A stretch of DNA of 64,000 nucleotides, taken from positions 24,973-88,972 of the forward strand of contig NZ_JAHMHW010000020.1 of assembly GCF_020169515.1 (NCBI RefSeq), read 5' to 3'. Both the position numbers and the translations under genes were made by a program. The notes beneath the pieces are model-generated. The model worked only from the letters and a program-made list of their open reading frames with translations. It did no database searches and was not told the DNA's origin. This document shows, piece by piece, positions 41,216 to 50,198 of the stretch. How positions within the stretch are numbered: the first letter of the stretch is position 1; every line of letters begins with the position of its first letter. Source of the DNA: Paenibacillus vietnamensis. Lineage in GTDB: Bacteria; Bacillota; Bacilli; Paenibacillales; Paenibacillaceae.

Positions 41216-42094
41216 TCAGCCCTTCAACGAACCGAGCAGCATGCCTTTATTGAAATGCTTTTGAAGAAACGGATAAATGATCATCATCGGAAGCGCTGAG
41301 ACGACTATAGCTGCCATCTTCGCTCCCGGGGTGTAAGTAATTACTTGTTCCATCAGGGTGGCAGAGCCGTCCATAGATTGATTAAGAACGAGAATTTGAC
41401 GCAAGAAAACCTGCAACGGCCACATATTAGAATCGTTCAAATAAATGAGAGCCGAAAAATACGTGTTCCAGTACCCAACCATATAAAACAGCACAAATGT
41501 CGCAATCGATGCCTTGGATAGTGGAAGCATAATGCTGAAAAACATTCTCCACTCCCCGCATCCGTCCACTCTAGCGGATTCCTCCAGTTCATGCGGAATC
41601 GAAGAAAAGAAACTCCGCATCACGATCAAGTAGAACGGCGCAACGGCACCCGGAAGCCATAGTGACCAGAAGGTGTCAATCATTCCGAATTCCTTGACGA
41701 CCAGATAGGTCGGGATCAAACCGCCGGAGAACAGCATGGTAAAGACGACCAGAAAATTGAACAGGGTCCGTCCTTTAAGCCATTTCTTGGACAAGCCGTA
41801 TGCCATTATGGTCGTCACCGATATGCTGATCGCAGTTCCGACAGCCGTAATGACAACCGCGTTCATGAAGCTTTGCGCAAAGCTGTCGTTCCCCATCAAA
41901 TATAAATACGCATCCATTGTCCACTCTTTCGGTATGATGAAGAAGCCACGTGTCAAATATTCTTTCTCGGTGGCAAAAGACGTCATCAAAACATAGAGCA
42001 GCGGGAACAAAATGGCTGCCCCCCACAAGACGAGCAGCGTGTAAACGAGAACGTCGAAATACCTTTCGCTGCCAAAGATACGGCGGGTTTTCAT
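41216..42094 (-). CDS. ABC sugar permease, YtcP/LplC type (second locus)
   Basis: The 292-residue permease has six helices, the EAA loop ELEESARVDGCGEWRMFFSI and the conserved ending FNKGMLLGSLKG. Its ATG overlaps the stop codon of the upstream permease by 1 bp (TGATG), so the two are translationally coupled. No ATPase gene is nearby; a shared MsmX-type ATPase is expected. Confidence 0.92.
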   Translation of the reverse strand: MKTRRIFGSERYFDVLVYTLLVLWGAAILFPLLYVLMTSFATEKEYLTRGFFIIPKEWTMDAYLYLMGNDSFAQSFMNAVVITAVGTAISISVTTIMAYGLSKKWLKGRTLFNFLVVFTMLFSGGLIPTYLVVKEFGMIDTFWSLWLPGAVAPFYLIVMRSFFSSIPHELEESARVDGCGEWRMFFSIMLPLSKASIATFVLFYMVGYWNTYFSALIYLNDSNMWPLQVFLRQILVLNQSMDGSATLMEQVITYTPGAKMAAIVVSALPMMIIYPFLQKHFNKGMLLGSLKG

Positions 42095-43047
42095 CAGTAC
42101 ACGCCCTCCTTTCCCGACCGTTTCGCAATGGCGTTCGCCGTGAGTACCAGCACAAGACCGACCACCGACTTGAACAGGCCTACCGCCGTCGTATAACTGA
42201 ATTCGCCCTGCTGAACGCCGATTCGGTAAATATAGGTGTCGAACACGTCGGATACCGCAAGATTAAGCGGGTTTTGCAGCAGGAAGATATGCTCAAAGCC
42301 GATATCAATAAAGCTTCCAAGGCGAAGAATGAACAAGATGAGAATGACCTGAGCGAGAGACGGCAGCGTAATATGCCAAATCTGTCTCCAGCGGTTCGCT
42401 CCGTCCATTTTGGCGGCTTCGTACAATGTCGGATCGATGGAGGCAAGCGCAGCCAAATAGATGATGGCGCTCCAGCCCACCTCTTTCCAAATGTTCTGCA
42501 GCAGCCAGATCCAGCGGAAGTGGTCCGGGTCGTTCAACCCTTCATATCTGGGCAAGCCGATGACATCCAACCACTGATTGATCCCTCCGAATTCACTTGC
42601 AAACAAAACAACGGTAATCCCGACAACGACAATCATGGAGACAAAATGGGGCAAATACACGACGGTTTGCAGCGTTGCCTTGAACCATCTCGCACGAACC
42701 TCGTTAAGGAAAAGCGCGAATATAATCGGTGCGGGAAAATAAAAACAAATATCGATCAAGTTGAGAAAAAGCGTATTTTTGAGGAGTGTGACAAACTGCT
42801 GCTCGGTGAACAGCCTTACGAAATGATCGAGTCCGACCCACTCGCTGCCCCAGATTCCCCGGAACGGACTGTACTGCTGAAACGAAATCAAAACTCCGAA
42901 CATAGGCAAATATTTAAACAGAACGATCGATAAGAGCCCGGGTAATACCATCAAGTAAATAGGGAAAGCCCGCTTGATGTAATGGGCCGCGGCTGAAGAA
43001 GTCCTGGATTCGTTTGCGGCCCTCATTTCGGTTACGGACGACCTCAT
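42094..43047 (-). CDS. ABC sugar permease, YteP/LplB type (second locus)
   Basis: The 317-residue permease has six helices, LPMFGVLISFQQYSPFRGI after helix 1, and the EAA loop EAAKMDGANRWRQIWHITLP. GGAAGGTGG precedes the ATG at 43047. It lies 160 bp downstream of its binding-protein gene, across a gap with two hairpins. Confidence 0.92.
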   Translation of the reverse strand: MRSSVTEMRAANESRTSSAAAHYIKRAFPIYLMVLPGLLSIVLFKYLPMFGVLISFQQYSPFRGIWGSEWVGLDHFVRLFTEQQFVTLLKNTLFLNLIDICFYFPAPIIFALFLNEVRARWFKATLQTVVYLPHFVSMIVVVGITVVLFASEFGGINQWLDVIGLPRYEGLNDPDHFRWIWLLQNIWKEVGWSAIIYLAALASIDPTLYEAAKMDGANRWRQIWHITLPSLAQVILILFILRLGSFIDIGFEHIFLLQNPLNLAVSDVFDTYIYRIGVQQGEFSYTTAVGLFKSVVGLVLVLTANAIAKRSGKEGVY

Positions 43048-43171
43048 GCTGTCCCACCTTCCTTTATCATGCGTATACGGCTTCGCCGTCCTCTGGCGAA
43101 GCTTCGTTTCGCGGAGAATTCTAAACGGATATAATTGCGAAACTTATAAATTATTGGAATTTGAAAAATTA

Positions 43172-43195
43172 GCCGGCCGCAGAGGATGCGGCCGA
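43172..43195 (-). terminator. Intra-operonic attenuating hairpin after the binding-protein gene
   Basis: On the minus strand GGCCGC-ATCCTCT-GCGGCC forms a GC-rich stem (43175-43193), with a TTTTT run a few bases further. It follows the binding-protein stop by 12 bp and precedes the permeases. A second hairpin (CTTCGCC 43081-43087 / GGCGAAG 43095-43101) lies nearer the permease gene. Such structures let the binding protein be made in excess. Confidence 0.6.
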
Positions 43196-43206
43196 CACTT
43201 CTTGCC

Positions 43207-44769
43207 TTATTTACTCTTATTTTTGGCGTAAGCGTCGTTCATTTCCTGAATGATCTGATCGCCGCCGCCGGCTCTCCATTCCTCAATCGCCTTGTCGATA
43301 CTGTCTACTGGCGACTCGCCGATAACGATTTTGAGCTGGGCCTCCGTAAACTTCGTAGAGAGGTCATTCCATTTTTTCGAGTAGGTTTCCGAATAAATTT
43401 CCAGGCCGCCGGACTCCGGTTTCCACGGATATTTGGCATTGTTCTCATTGAACGTATTATCGAATTCGGCAATCTCGGGCTTGGTCCAGCGGTATGTGCC
43501 GAGATTTACGTCTGCGCGCAAGAAAAACCAGTTGTTCAAAATCCGGGGCAAATCCGTCTCGACGAGCGGCGTTTCCTTGTACGTGCCGTCGGCCTCCTTC
43601 GTATAATGGACACCTTCAATTCCGCTTTTCATAATATCCGTGCCTTCGTCGGTTACCCACCAATCCAGTATCTTCAAGATACGCTGCTGCTTCTTAGGAT
43701 CGATCGTGCCGTTGATTACGACTTTATTGGCTCCTACCAAGCTTGTAGGATTTCCGCGAAGGCCGGTTGGGCCGATCGGCGGAGCTAGCTGAATCAATTC
43801 TGCGTTCGGATCGATTCCTTTTAATTTTTCGGTATCCGTCCTCAGTCCAAGCGGATGATGTGTCCAAAGGCCCGACTTGCCTGCCTGGAACATCTCGTAG
43901 ACATTCGCACCTTTCTTGCTGAGGAAGTCTTTATCCATAATGCCTTCCGCATACATCTTGCGCAGAAAGCCAAGGAAGTCTTTCTGTTCCTTTGACTGGA
44001 CAAACTGCGGGATCAATTTGCCGTCCACCAGCTTCCAGCCGTTTGCGAGGCCAAAAGCGGCCCGTAATTGTGCGGTATTCCCGGAGAGCGTGTTGTCTGT
44101 GGCGAAGCCGACCGTATCCTTTTTCCCGTTCTTGTCCGGATCGTTCAAAGCAAACGCCTTCATAATCTCATAAAATTCATCGACGTTGAATGTCTCTTCC
44201 TTGGGCATCGGAAGTCCTGCGTTGCGGATCCAATCGGCCCGGATTTGATAGCTGTCCCGGACTTCAATTCCCCACGACGGCATCCCGAGTATTTTCCCCG
44301 CCGGGTTCAGCATCTTCCATTGTTCTTCAGGGAAGGCCTTCGCAAGATTCGGATATTGATCCAAATAAGGAGCCACGTCCATGAAAATACCTTCATTTTG
44401 CCATTTCCCGAAATTGTCTGCGCTCACTCTGTAGAAGTCCGGCAAGCTGCCCGACGCTGCCATTACATTCAATTTGTCGACGTAGGTCGGGCCGTCCGTC
44501 CACATAAGCTTCAGATCAATGTTGAATTTCTCATTCAAATACTTGATGGTCGGATGGTCCTCTCTCCATTTTCCCCCGCTCCACGATTCCGGCATGAAGG
44601 TTAAAGTAAGCTTCTCCGTGCCGTCATCTACGACTTCGGCATTGTCCGTCTTTCCTTCATTATTTCCCGCAGCATGGTTCGAAGCAGGCGATTTTTCGTT
44701 TCCGGAACAGCCGGCAAGCGTGGTAACGACCAGACCCGTCGCCAGCAGCATGGCTATCGATTTTCTCAT
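43207..44769 (-). CDS. Extracellular sugar-binding lipoprotein (LplA/YtcQ type, second locus)
   Basis: The 520-residue lipoprotein has a signal peptide ending LAGC (C22) and an Asn/Glu/Lys-rich linker. Family motifs include PDFYRVSADNFGKW and QQRILKILDWWVTDEG. I chose the ATG at 44769 because AGGAGGG lies 8 bp upstream; the frame extends 16 codons further. It is first of the transport genes, after the two-component pair, and should deliver an oligosaccharide to the following permeases. Confidence 0.92.
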   Translation of the reverse strand: MRKSIAMLLATGLVVTTLAGCSGNEKSPASNHAAGNNEGKTDNAEVVDDGTEKLTLTFMPESWSGGKWREDHPTIKYLNEKFNIDLKLMWTDGPTYVDKLNVMAASGSLPDFYRVSADNFGKWQNEGIFMDVAPYLDQYPNLAKAFPEEQWKMLNPAGKILGMPSWGIEVRDSYQIRADWIRNAGLPMPKEETFNVDEFYEIMKAFALNDPDKNGKKDTVGFATDNTLSGNTAQLRAAFGLANGWKLVDGKLIPQFVQSKEQKDFLGFLRKMYAEGIMDKDFLSKKGANVYEMFQAGKSGLWTHHPLGLRTDTEKLKGIDPNAELIQLAPPIGPTGLRGNPTSLVGANKVVINGTIDPKKQQRILKILDWWVTDEGTDIMKSGIEGVHYTKEADGTYKETPLVETDLPRILNNWFFLRADVNLGTYRWTKPEIAEFDNTFNENNAKYPWKPESGGLEIYSETYSKKWNDLSTKFTEAQLKIVIGESPVDSIDKAIEEWRAGGGDQIIQEMNDAYAKNKSK

Positions 44770-44859
44770 ATCTGTGACCCTCCTGTAAGGATGAAATGGC
44801 TGCCTCAGCGGCCTCAAACCGATTGTAAGTTAAAAGCAGCCTTTTGTTTTTTCAACATT

Positions 44860-46707
44860 TTAAGATTCGTTATCCGATTTTACTTTTTTGTAAGGGATGC
44901 GGATGGAGACGACCGTTCCTCTCTCTGGAAATGAATCAATGGTGATCCCGTACCCGATTCCATACTGCAGCACCAGACGTGCGTGCACATTGGCCAGGCC
45001 CAGCGAATCCCGAGCGGCATACCGGCCTTCCGCCTGTTGCTCGGCAACTTCGAGGAGAGAGCTCCGTATGAACTCAAGCTTTTCTGCAGGCATTCCGGGA
45101 CCATTATCCGCCACCTCAAGAACAAGATCGTCGCCTTCATCGAATGCATTGACTAAAATGCTGGCATTTCCGTTCTTCGGCTCCACCGCATATTTCACCG
45201 CGTTCTCCACGATAGGCTGCAGGGAAAGCTTCACGAGGCGCGCCGGCATAAATTTCTCGTTCACATAAACCTTGCTTTGAAAATTTTGCATAAAACGGAT
45301 ATCTATGATCTCCAAGTATTTGCTCAGATGCTCGATCTCCTCGCGAAGCGTAACCTCCAGAGGGTCTAATTTGGCTGTGTACCGGAAGAAGGAAGCCAGA
45401 TTGCCGGCAATCTTCTCGATCCGGGGAACTTCCTCCATATAGGCGATGCTCCGGATAATGTCCAGCGTATTGTACAGAAAATGCGGATTGATCTGGCCTT
45501 GAAGCGCCTTAATCATCGCATCCTTCTGACGCACCTCCAGCTGCATCTCCCGCAATTGATACCGGTACACATCATCGATTAAAGTTTTCAACCGAGCGGT
45601 CATCTGACCGAAGCTGCGGCTCAGACTTTGCAGCTCGTCTTTTCCGGGATGAAACTCAACGCGAACGTCCAGATTCCCCCTTTCCACCTCATGTATGACC
45701 TTCTTTAGCCGAACGACGGGCTGCATAAGAAATCGGGTCAAGATCGGCACCACAAGAATAACGAACAGAAACAAGAAAAGCATGACAATCAGCATCGACT
45801 GAGTGGCCAAATTCAAGCCGGCAGCCATTTCCTGCAGCGGAACGACAGCAACATTCCGCCACTCTGTAAAGTCCGATCGGGTAAACGTAATCAAATAATC
45901 CAGACTCCCGACATCCTGCACCGTGTCCGGTTCGTTCAAATTAATATCGTTCAACGGCGTTTGAGAGATCGGCTTGCCGACAAGGCTTGAATCCGGGTGG
46001 TAGACGATCGTATCCGAGGCGGAAACGATCACGAACGTACCGGTTTCCCCGATTTTCGTTTTGCCCATAATTTCCTTTAGCTCTGAGAGTGACAGATTGA
46101 TGACCAGCCGTCCGATAATACTCGTGTCCTCTATACTGAAAACGGGAACAGCCAGAGATACAATCGGAATTTGATACGGGTAAGAAGGGTAGGTGGGTAT
46201 GACGACCTGCTTATCGGTAAAAGGCAAGTGGAGCCAAGGTTCATCGGGCCGATATTCAACACGCCCGTTTGATGAAACGAGCTCACCGTCCGGCTTCAAG
46301 AGGATGAGACTTTCGATCTCGGAATAGTTGATCGCAATGTATCTCCTTAGCGTATCTTCAATGATCAGCTTGTTAGTCGAAGTAAGAGGCTCCTTTCCCA
46401 TAAGCCACGCCTGAATCATTCCGGCTTCATTATTCGCACTCAGTCTGCCGCCGACCGAAGGGAGCGGACCCGCGATGACGGCGGAGGTGGATTGGATCAG
46501 CTGCTTGAAGTAACGGTCAATTTGATTATTCAGACTTGCGGAAGAGCTGCTTGCAATGTTGAAAAAATCCTTCGTTGTTGCTTTGGTATAGTAATGCTGG
46601 GCGGACAACGCTATCGTTACTACGCCGAGCAGACTGACCGTCAGGAATGCGACGATCATTTTCCGCTTGATAGAGTACCGATACAAATAACGTACGATGC
46701 GGTTCAT
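44860..46707 (-). CDS. YesM-family sensor histidine kinase (second locus)
   Basis: The 615-residue kinase has two membrane helices (about 15-35 and 290-312) flanking an extracytoplasmic dCache-like domain, a HAMP domain, the phosphorylated histidine in GQINPHFLYNTLDIIRS, and an HATPase domain with LQPIVENAVKYAVEP and DNGPGM. GAGG precedes the ATG, which overlaps the stop of the response regulator gene (ATGA). Here the regulator gene comes first, the reverse of the order at 34427. Confidence 0.93.
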   Translation of the reverse strand: MNRIVRYLYRYSIKRKMIVAFLTVSLLGVVTIALSAQHYYTKATTKDFFNIASSSSASLNNQIDRYFKQLIQSTSAVIAGPLPSVGGRLSANNEAGMIQAWLMGKEPLTSTNKLIIEDTLRRYIAINYSEIESLILLKPDGELVSSNGRVEYRPDEPWLHLPFTDKQVVIPTYPSYPYQIPIVSLAVPVFSIEDTSIIGRLVINLSLSELKEIMGKTKIGETGTFVIVSASDTIVYHPDSSLVGKPISQTPLNDINLNEPDTVQDVGSLDYLITFTRSDFTEWRNVAVVPLQEMAAGLNLATQSMLIVMLFLFLFVILVVPILTRFLMQPVVRLKKVIHEVERGNLDVRVEFHPGKDELQSLSRSFGQMTARLKTLIDDVYRYQLREMQLEVRQKDAMIKALQGQINPHFLYNTLDIIRSIAYMEEVPRIEKIAGNLASFFRYTAKLDPLEVTLREEIEHLSKYLEIIDIRFMQNFQSKVYVNEKFMPARLVKLSLQPIVENAVKYAVEPKNGNASILVNAFDEGDDLVLEVADNGPGMPAEKLEFIRSSLLEVAEQQAEGRYAARDSLGLANVHARLVLQYGIGYGITIDSFPERGTVVSIRIPYKKVKSDNES

Positions 46708-47720
46708 TGCCCCATCCTCTTTCGGAAAGCATTAGGAGATACTCCGACCGAGTTTTTAAACACCCGGATAAAATAAGGCTGTGTGGCGAATCCGACTCTT
46801 TCGGCAATTTCATAATTTTTCAGCTGGGTTTCGAGCAGAAGCTGTTTTGCCTTTTCAATTCTAATCTCCTGGATGTACTGAACCAGGGTTCGACCGGTAC
46901 AACGTTTGAACCACGAGCTGAAATAAGAAATGCTCATGTTCGCTAACTGAGCCATTTCCGTTAAGGAAAGATCCTTCCTGTAATGAGAATGAAGGTAATC
47001 GCAAACCTTTTTAATGATGTGATTCGTATTTGTCATGCTCTGCTTGGATAAATGCAAAATCAGGATATCGGTCAGCTGATTAAAATACCGGACGATGACC
47101 GGATCCTCCGCTTCTGCAGGGATGGATGGAACGGGCTGCTCCAAAGACAACTCCTTGATCATACCGTTAAGCTTCCAGTCAAAAATGCGAAGAAGATTGA
47201 GTCTCGCTGCCGGATTAATCATTTTGAGCTTGAGAACCGAATCGATCAGGTCGGCCATTTTTCTCCCCGCTGTCTGAGGGGATACTTCACCAAAGGCGTT
47301 CACAAGCTGCTGGAACCGCGACATATATTGACTGATATCCTTTAAGCTTCCTATGCCCTCCTCAGCTCTGCGCAGCGCCTCTTTAAGCTGCTCTATGTCT
47401 ACCGGCTTCAACAGATATTCGGTCACGCCGTAACGAATCGCTTTTTGCGCATATTGAAAATTATCGTACCCGCTGATAATAATAAAATTCATCGGAATGC
47501 CATGGTCATGGATCTTTTGAATGAGTGACAGGCCGTCCATCTTTGGCATCATGATGTCCGTAATCAATACGGTCGGCCAAAGCTCCTGAATCAATGCCCA
47601 AGCTTCTTCCCCGTTCGTCGCTTCCGACACGGTGAACGATTCTACTCCGATCCGGCTCACCATTTCGACGACAGAACTTCGGATCCATGGTTCATCCTCG
47701 GCAACTAAAATATGATACAT
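46704..47720 (-). CDS. YesN-family response regulator with AraC output domain (second locus)
   Basis: The 338-residue protein has a receiver domain (ILVAEDEPWIRSS; phospho-acceptor D in VLITDIMMPK; TEYLLKPVDI) and an AraC HTH pair at about 240-335 (LSLTEMAQLANMSISYFSSWFKRC, NYEIAERVGFATQPYFIRVF). It lacks most of the middle region found in the other YesN protein (503 aa). The ATG at 47720 was preferred over the GTG at 47729 because GAGG lies 8 bp upstream. It probably activates the transport/GH115-like operon downstream. Confidence 0.92.
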   Translation of the reverse strand: MYHILVAEDEPWIRSSVVEMVSRIGVESFTVSEATNGEEAWALIQELWPTVLITDIMMPKMDGLSLIQKIHDHGIPMNFIIISGYDNFQYAQKAIRYGVTEYLLKPVDIEQLKEALRRAEEGIGSLKDISQYMSRFQQLVNAFGEVSPQTAGRKMADLIDSVLKLKMINPAARLNLLRIFDWKLNGMIKELSLEQPVPSIPAEAEDPVIVRYFNQLTDILILHLSKQSMTNTNHIIKKVCDYLHSHYRKDLSLTEMAQLANMSISYFSSWFKRCTGRTLVQYIQEIRIEKAKQLLLETQLKNYEIAERVGFATQPYFIRVFKNSVGVSPNAFRKRMGQ

Positions 47721-47844
47721 AGCTTTCACCTCGGCGATATGATCTCTTTATTTTAACGGATATTTGTTGTCTGAATTTCTTTTTTCTTATCCGATTTTAT
47801 TTTTCCCCGCCGGCTTTGTGTTCAGAAGTGCTCCCCGAAACGCC

Positions 47845-47889
47845 AAAAAACCTTCAGCTCCGACTAATCAGCGGAACTGAAGGTTTTTT
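47845..47889 (-). terminator. Terminator of the GH52 gene
   Basis: AAAAAACCTTCAG and CTGAAGGTTTTTT form a long stem with an additional CTCCG/CGGA pairing. It separates the GH52 gene from the following two-component genes. Confidence 0.88.
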
Positions 47890-47921
47890 CGATAATAGGG
47901 GTTGAGAAGACCTCTCGCTTG

Positions 47922-50036
47922 TTACCGCGCCGTTTCCTCCAGCCAAAGGATGGAAGTGACTCCGCGAGGGTAATACTTACTGCCTGTAATCGCGCCGGAA
48001 ATAATCTGGTCGCTCCAGCTCCAGATCGACAGCTCGGGGTGTGTCAGCCACTTCACATGCGCCGCATCCGCCGCCTTGCCGGTCTCGTCCCAGACGAGGC
48101 CGAGCAGCTCGCGCGCCACAAATTGGCATAGATAAATTTTGCTCAGCCAGCTGTTGTTGCTCGTCGAGGAAAGCTTCCAGCCGCCGTCTTCGAACAGGCA
48201 GATGCCCGGCTTCAGCACATACCGAAGATGCGTATCCAGCGCCTTCACGAATTCGCCGAACCGGCCGCCGCGGTCAAGCGCTGCGAGATTCCCCGTCACA
48301 TAAGGGAAAATAAGCCCTTCGATCGCGGGAATGATTTTGGAGTCGTTGTTTTCATTAATTACCGCCGGAATATAGCCTTCGCCTGTCACATGGCTGACGA
48401 TCGTCGCCGCACATTTGTCCGCCTGGCTGCCCGCCGTGTCCGCCAAAGCGGTTTTGCCGTTCTCTGCGAAAATACGCTCCATCGCCACGTATGCCGCCCA
48501 AATTTTTCCGGCCAAATAAATGTTGTTGCGGGCTTGGCCAAGCGAAACGTCCAGGCTGTCGTACGTCGTAATTTCCGCGCCGCCCATCGTCCGCGAGCTG
48601 TCGAGACCCATCAGGCCGTTGCGTGCTTCCGGCTCGGAAGCGTCGCGGTTCAGCATGCTGGCAAGGCTTCTTTCGAATATTTCCATATTCGCCGCAAGCC
48701 AGGCCTGATCTCCCGTTTTCTCGACGTACGTCGCCGCGCATAGCACCCAGTTGACGAGCTGCTCGTGCGTCATATGCGAGAAACAGCCGTCAATGCCGTA
48801 CAGCTCGTAAGAGGAGTAGCCTGGACGGGACACGGTATTCGCCACGCCCATGTCATGGGTGAAGCTGATGCCGCCCGGGTACTCCGTGGAATCGCCCGGC
48901 TTCCGGACCGTATCCTCGTAGCTGAAGCGCTTCACGAACATGTCCAGCTCGTTTTTCACCGTCCACGGGTTCAGCTTCAGCTCGTAGAACAGCTGGTCGA
49001 CCGTCAGATCGAACGTGTTCATCATCCGGTATTCGCCTTCGTTCACGACCCAGAACGGCTCGCCTTCGTAATCGAGCAGCTGGGTGTTGCCGTAATAGCT
49101 GCGGATCGAATGGTCCAGCATAAACTTCTGGTCCTCCGACAGCCCCTCCTTCCCGGTCAGCTTGCCCGCCTCTGCCGCCTCGGCGGTCAGCCGCCCGAAA
49201 TGGTTCAGCGCATATTCGGCCACTGCTTCGATATTAGGGAAAAACCGCGCATAATAGTAAGCAGCGTCAATGCCCGCCGTCACGTAGCCGCCCCTGTAGA
49301 AGCAAACCGCAAACCGGAACGTCCGGCGCTCGCCCGGCTCCGTATCCATCAGAAGCGAGCCTACCGTGCCGAGTCCGAAGGTCCAGTTCTCCTTCAGCTC
49401 CGCGCCGAGTATATCCTCCATCGTAAAATGCTGCGCCGATACAACCGCCGGATCGTCCGATACGATCGCCAGCTGGCGGCCCTGCCCGATGCCCGGTTTT
49501 CCGCACGTATCGTCGATGCGCCGCATCGAGCTGTACGGATCCGTGCCCTGAAAGCCGAAAAAGGCGCGGCGTTTCTTGTCTGAACGCGTGTTGTCCACCG
49601 TGAGCTCTGCGAATACCGCCGGAATGAGCGCGTCCTTCAGCTCGACTTCGGAAGCCGTCGCCGGATCCGGTACCGGACGGACCTGCGTGTAGAGGCGGAA
49701 CGTCAGGTCGCCGGACTGCCACGTATCGGTCGTCAGGCCGAATTCACGCTTCACCTCAGCTTGCTCCAGCGGATGCAGCAGCTTCGGCTTAATCTGGAAA
49801 GGATCCGGATTCTCGATATCGTAGCGCTTGCTCTCGTCATCTTCACGTACGTCGTGGAACGGGAGGGTGTCGTAGCCCGAGCCGTCTACCCGCTCCAGAC
49901 CGATATAAATATTTTGCTTCGGAGGTCTGGCCATTTCGATATCAAAGCCGCCGGAAGCGCCGGGAAAGCCTAACGTAAAGCTGGAGAAAGCTCCGATCGG
50001 GGAATGGTGCGCGTTAAAAAAATCGTTACGTGCCAT
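47922..50036 (-). CDS. GH52 beta-xylosidase
   Basis: The 704-residue protein closely matches the small GH52 family typified by Geobacillus stearothermophilus XynB2 (about 705 aa), which releases xylose from the non-reducing end of xylooligosaccharides with retention. It starts MARNDFFNAHHSPIGAF. The nucleophile is E335 in VNEGEYRMMN, as in XynB2. The acid/base aspartate lies in EITTYDSLDVSLG (D493 or D496; D495 in XynB2). No signal peptide, so it is cytoplasmic. A divergent AraC gene is the likely regulator, and a terminator follows. Confidence 0.96.
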   Translation of the reverse strand: MARNDFFNAHHSPIGAFSSFTLGFPGASGGFDIEMARPPKQNIYIGLERVDGSGYDTLPFHDVREDDESKRYDIENPDPFQIKPKLLHPLEQAEVKREFGLTTDTWQSGDLTFRLYTQVRPVPDPATASEVELKDALIPAVFAELTVDNTRSDKKRRAFFGFQGTDPYSSMRRIDDTCGKPGIGQGRQLAIVSDDPAVVSAQHFTMEDILGAELKENWTFGLGTVGSLLMDTEPGERRTFRFAVCFYRGGYVTAGIDAAYYYARFFPNIEAVAEYALNHFGRLTAEAAEAGKLTGKEGLSEDQKFMLDHSIRSYYGNTQLLDYEGEPFWVVNEGEYRMMNTFDLTVDQLFYELKLNPWTVKNELDMFVKRFSYEDTVRKPGDSTEYPGGISFTHDMGVANTVSRPGYSSYELYGIDGCFSHMTHEQLVNWVLCAATYVEKTGDQAWLAANMEIFERSLASMLNRDASEPEARNGLMGLDSSRTMGGAEITTYDSLDVSLGQARNNIYLAGKIWAAYVAMERIFAENGKTALADTAGSQADKCAATIVSHVTGEGYIPAVINENNDSKIIPAIEGLIFPYVTGNLAALDRGGRFGEFVKALDTHLRYVLKPGICLFEDGGWKLSSTSNNSWLSKIYLCQFVARELLGLVWDETGKAADAAHVKWLTHPELSIWSWSDQIISGAITGSKYYPRGVTSILWLEETAR

Positions 50037-50121
50037 GTCTAGTTCAGCTCCTTCAGAAGATGTGCTCTACAGCCATCATACGTGCGCGGAGCCGGACGAT
50101 ACAGGTTCAAATCGGACCTAA

Positions 50122-50133
50122 ATTTGTACAAAT
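50122..50133. promoter_or_regulatory. Perfect 12-bp palindrome between GH52 and its AraC gene
   Basis: ATTTGTACAAAT reads the same on both strands and lies centrally in the 162-bp divergent intergenic region. It is a candidate operator. AraC proteins more often use direct repeats, so another repressor may bind here. Confidence 0.4.
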
Positions 50134-50198
50134 CGTTACCGGGAGGCGCGGGCACGGTATGCTATACTGGATACATCCTATTAAGCGAGGAAACGACG

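Noticed and set aside
41950..42933. A 327-codon plus-strand open frame over the permease genes
   Set aside because: The minus-strand frames encode clear ABC permeases with EAA loops and ribosome binding sites.
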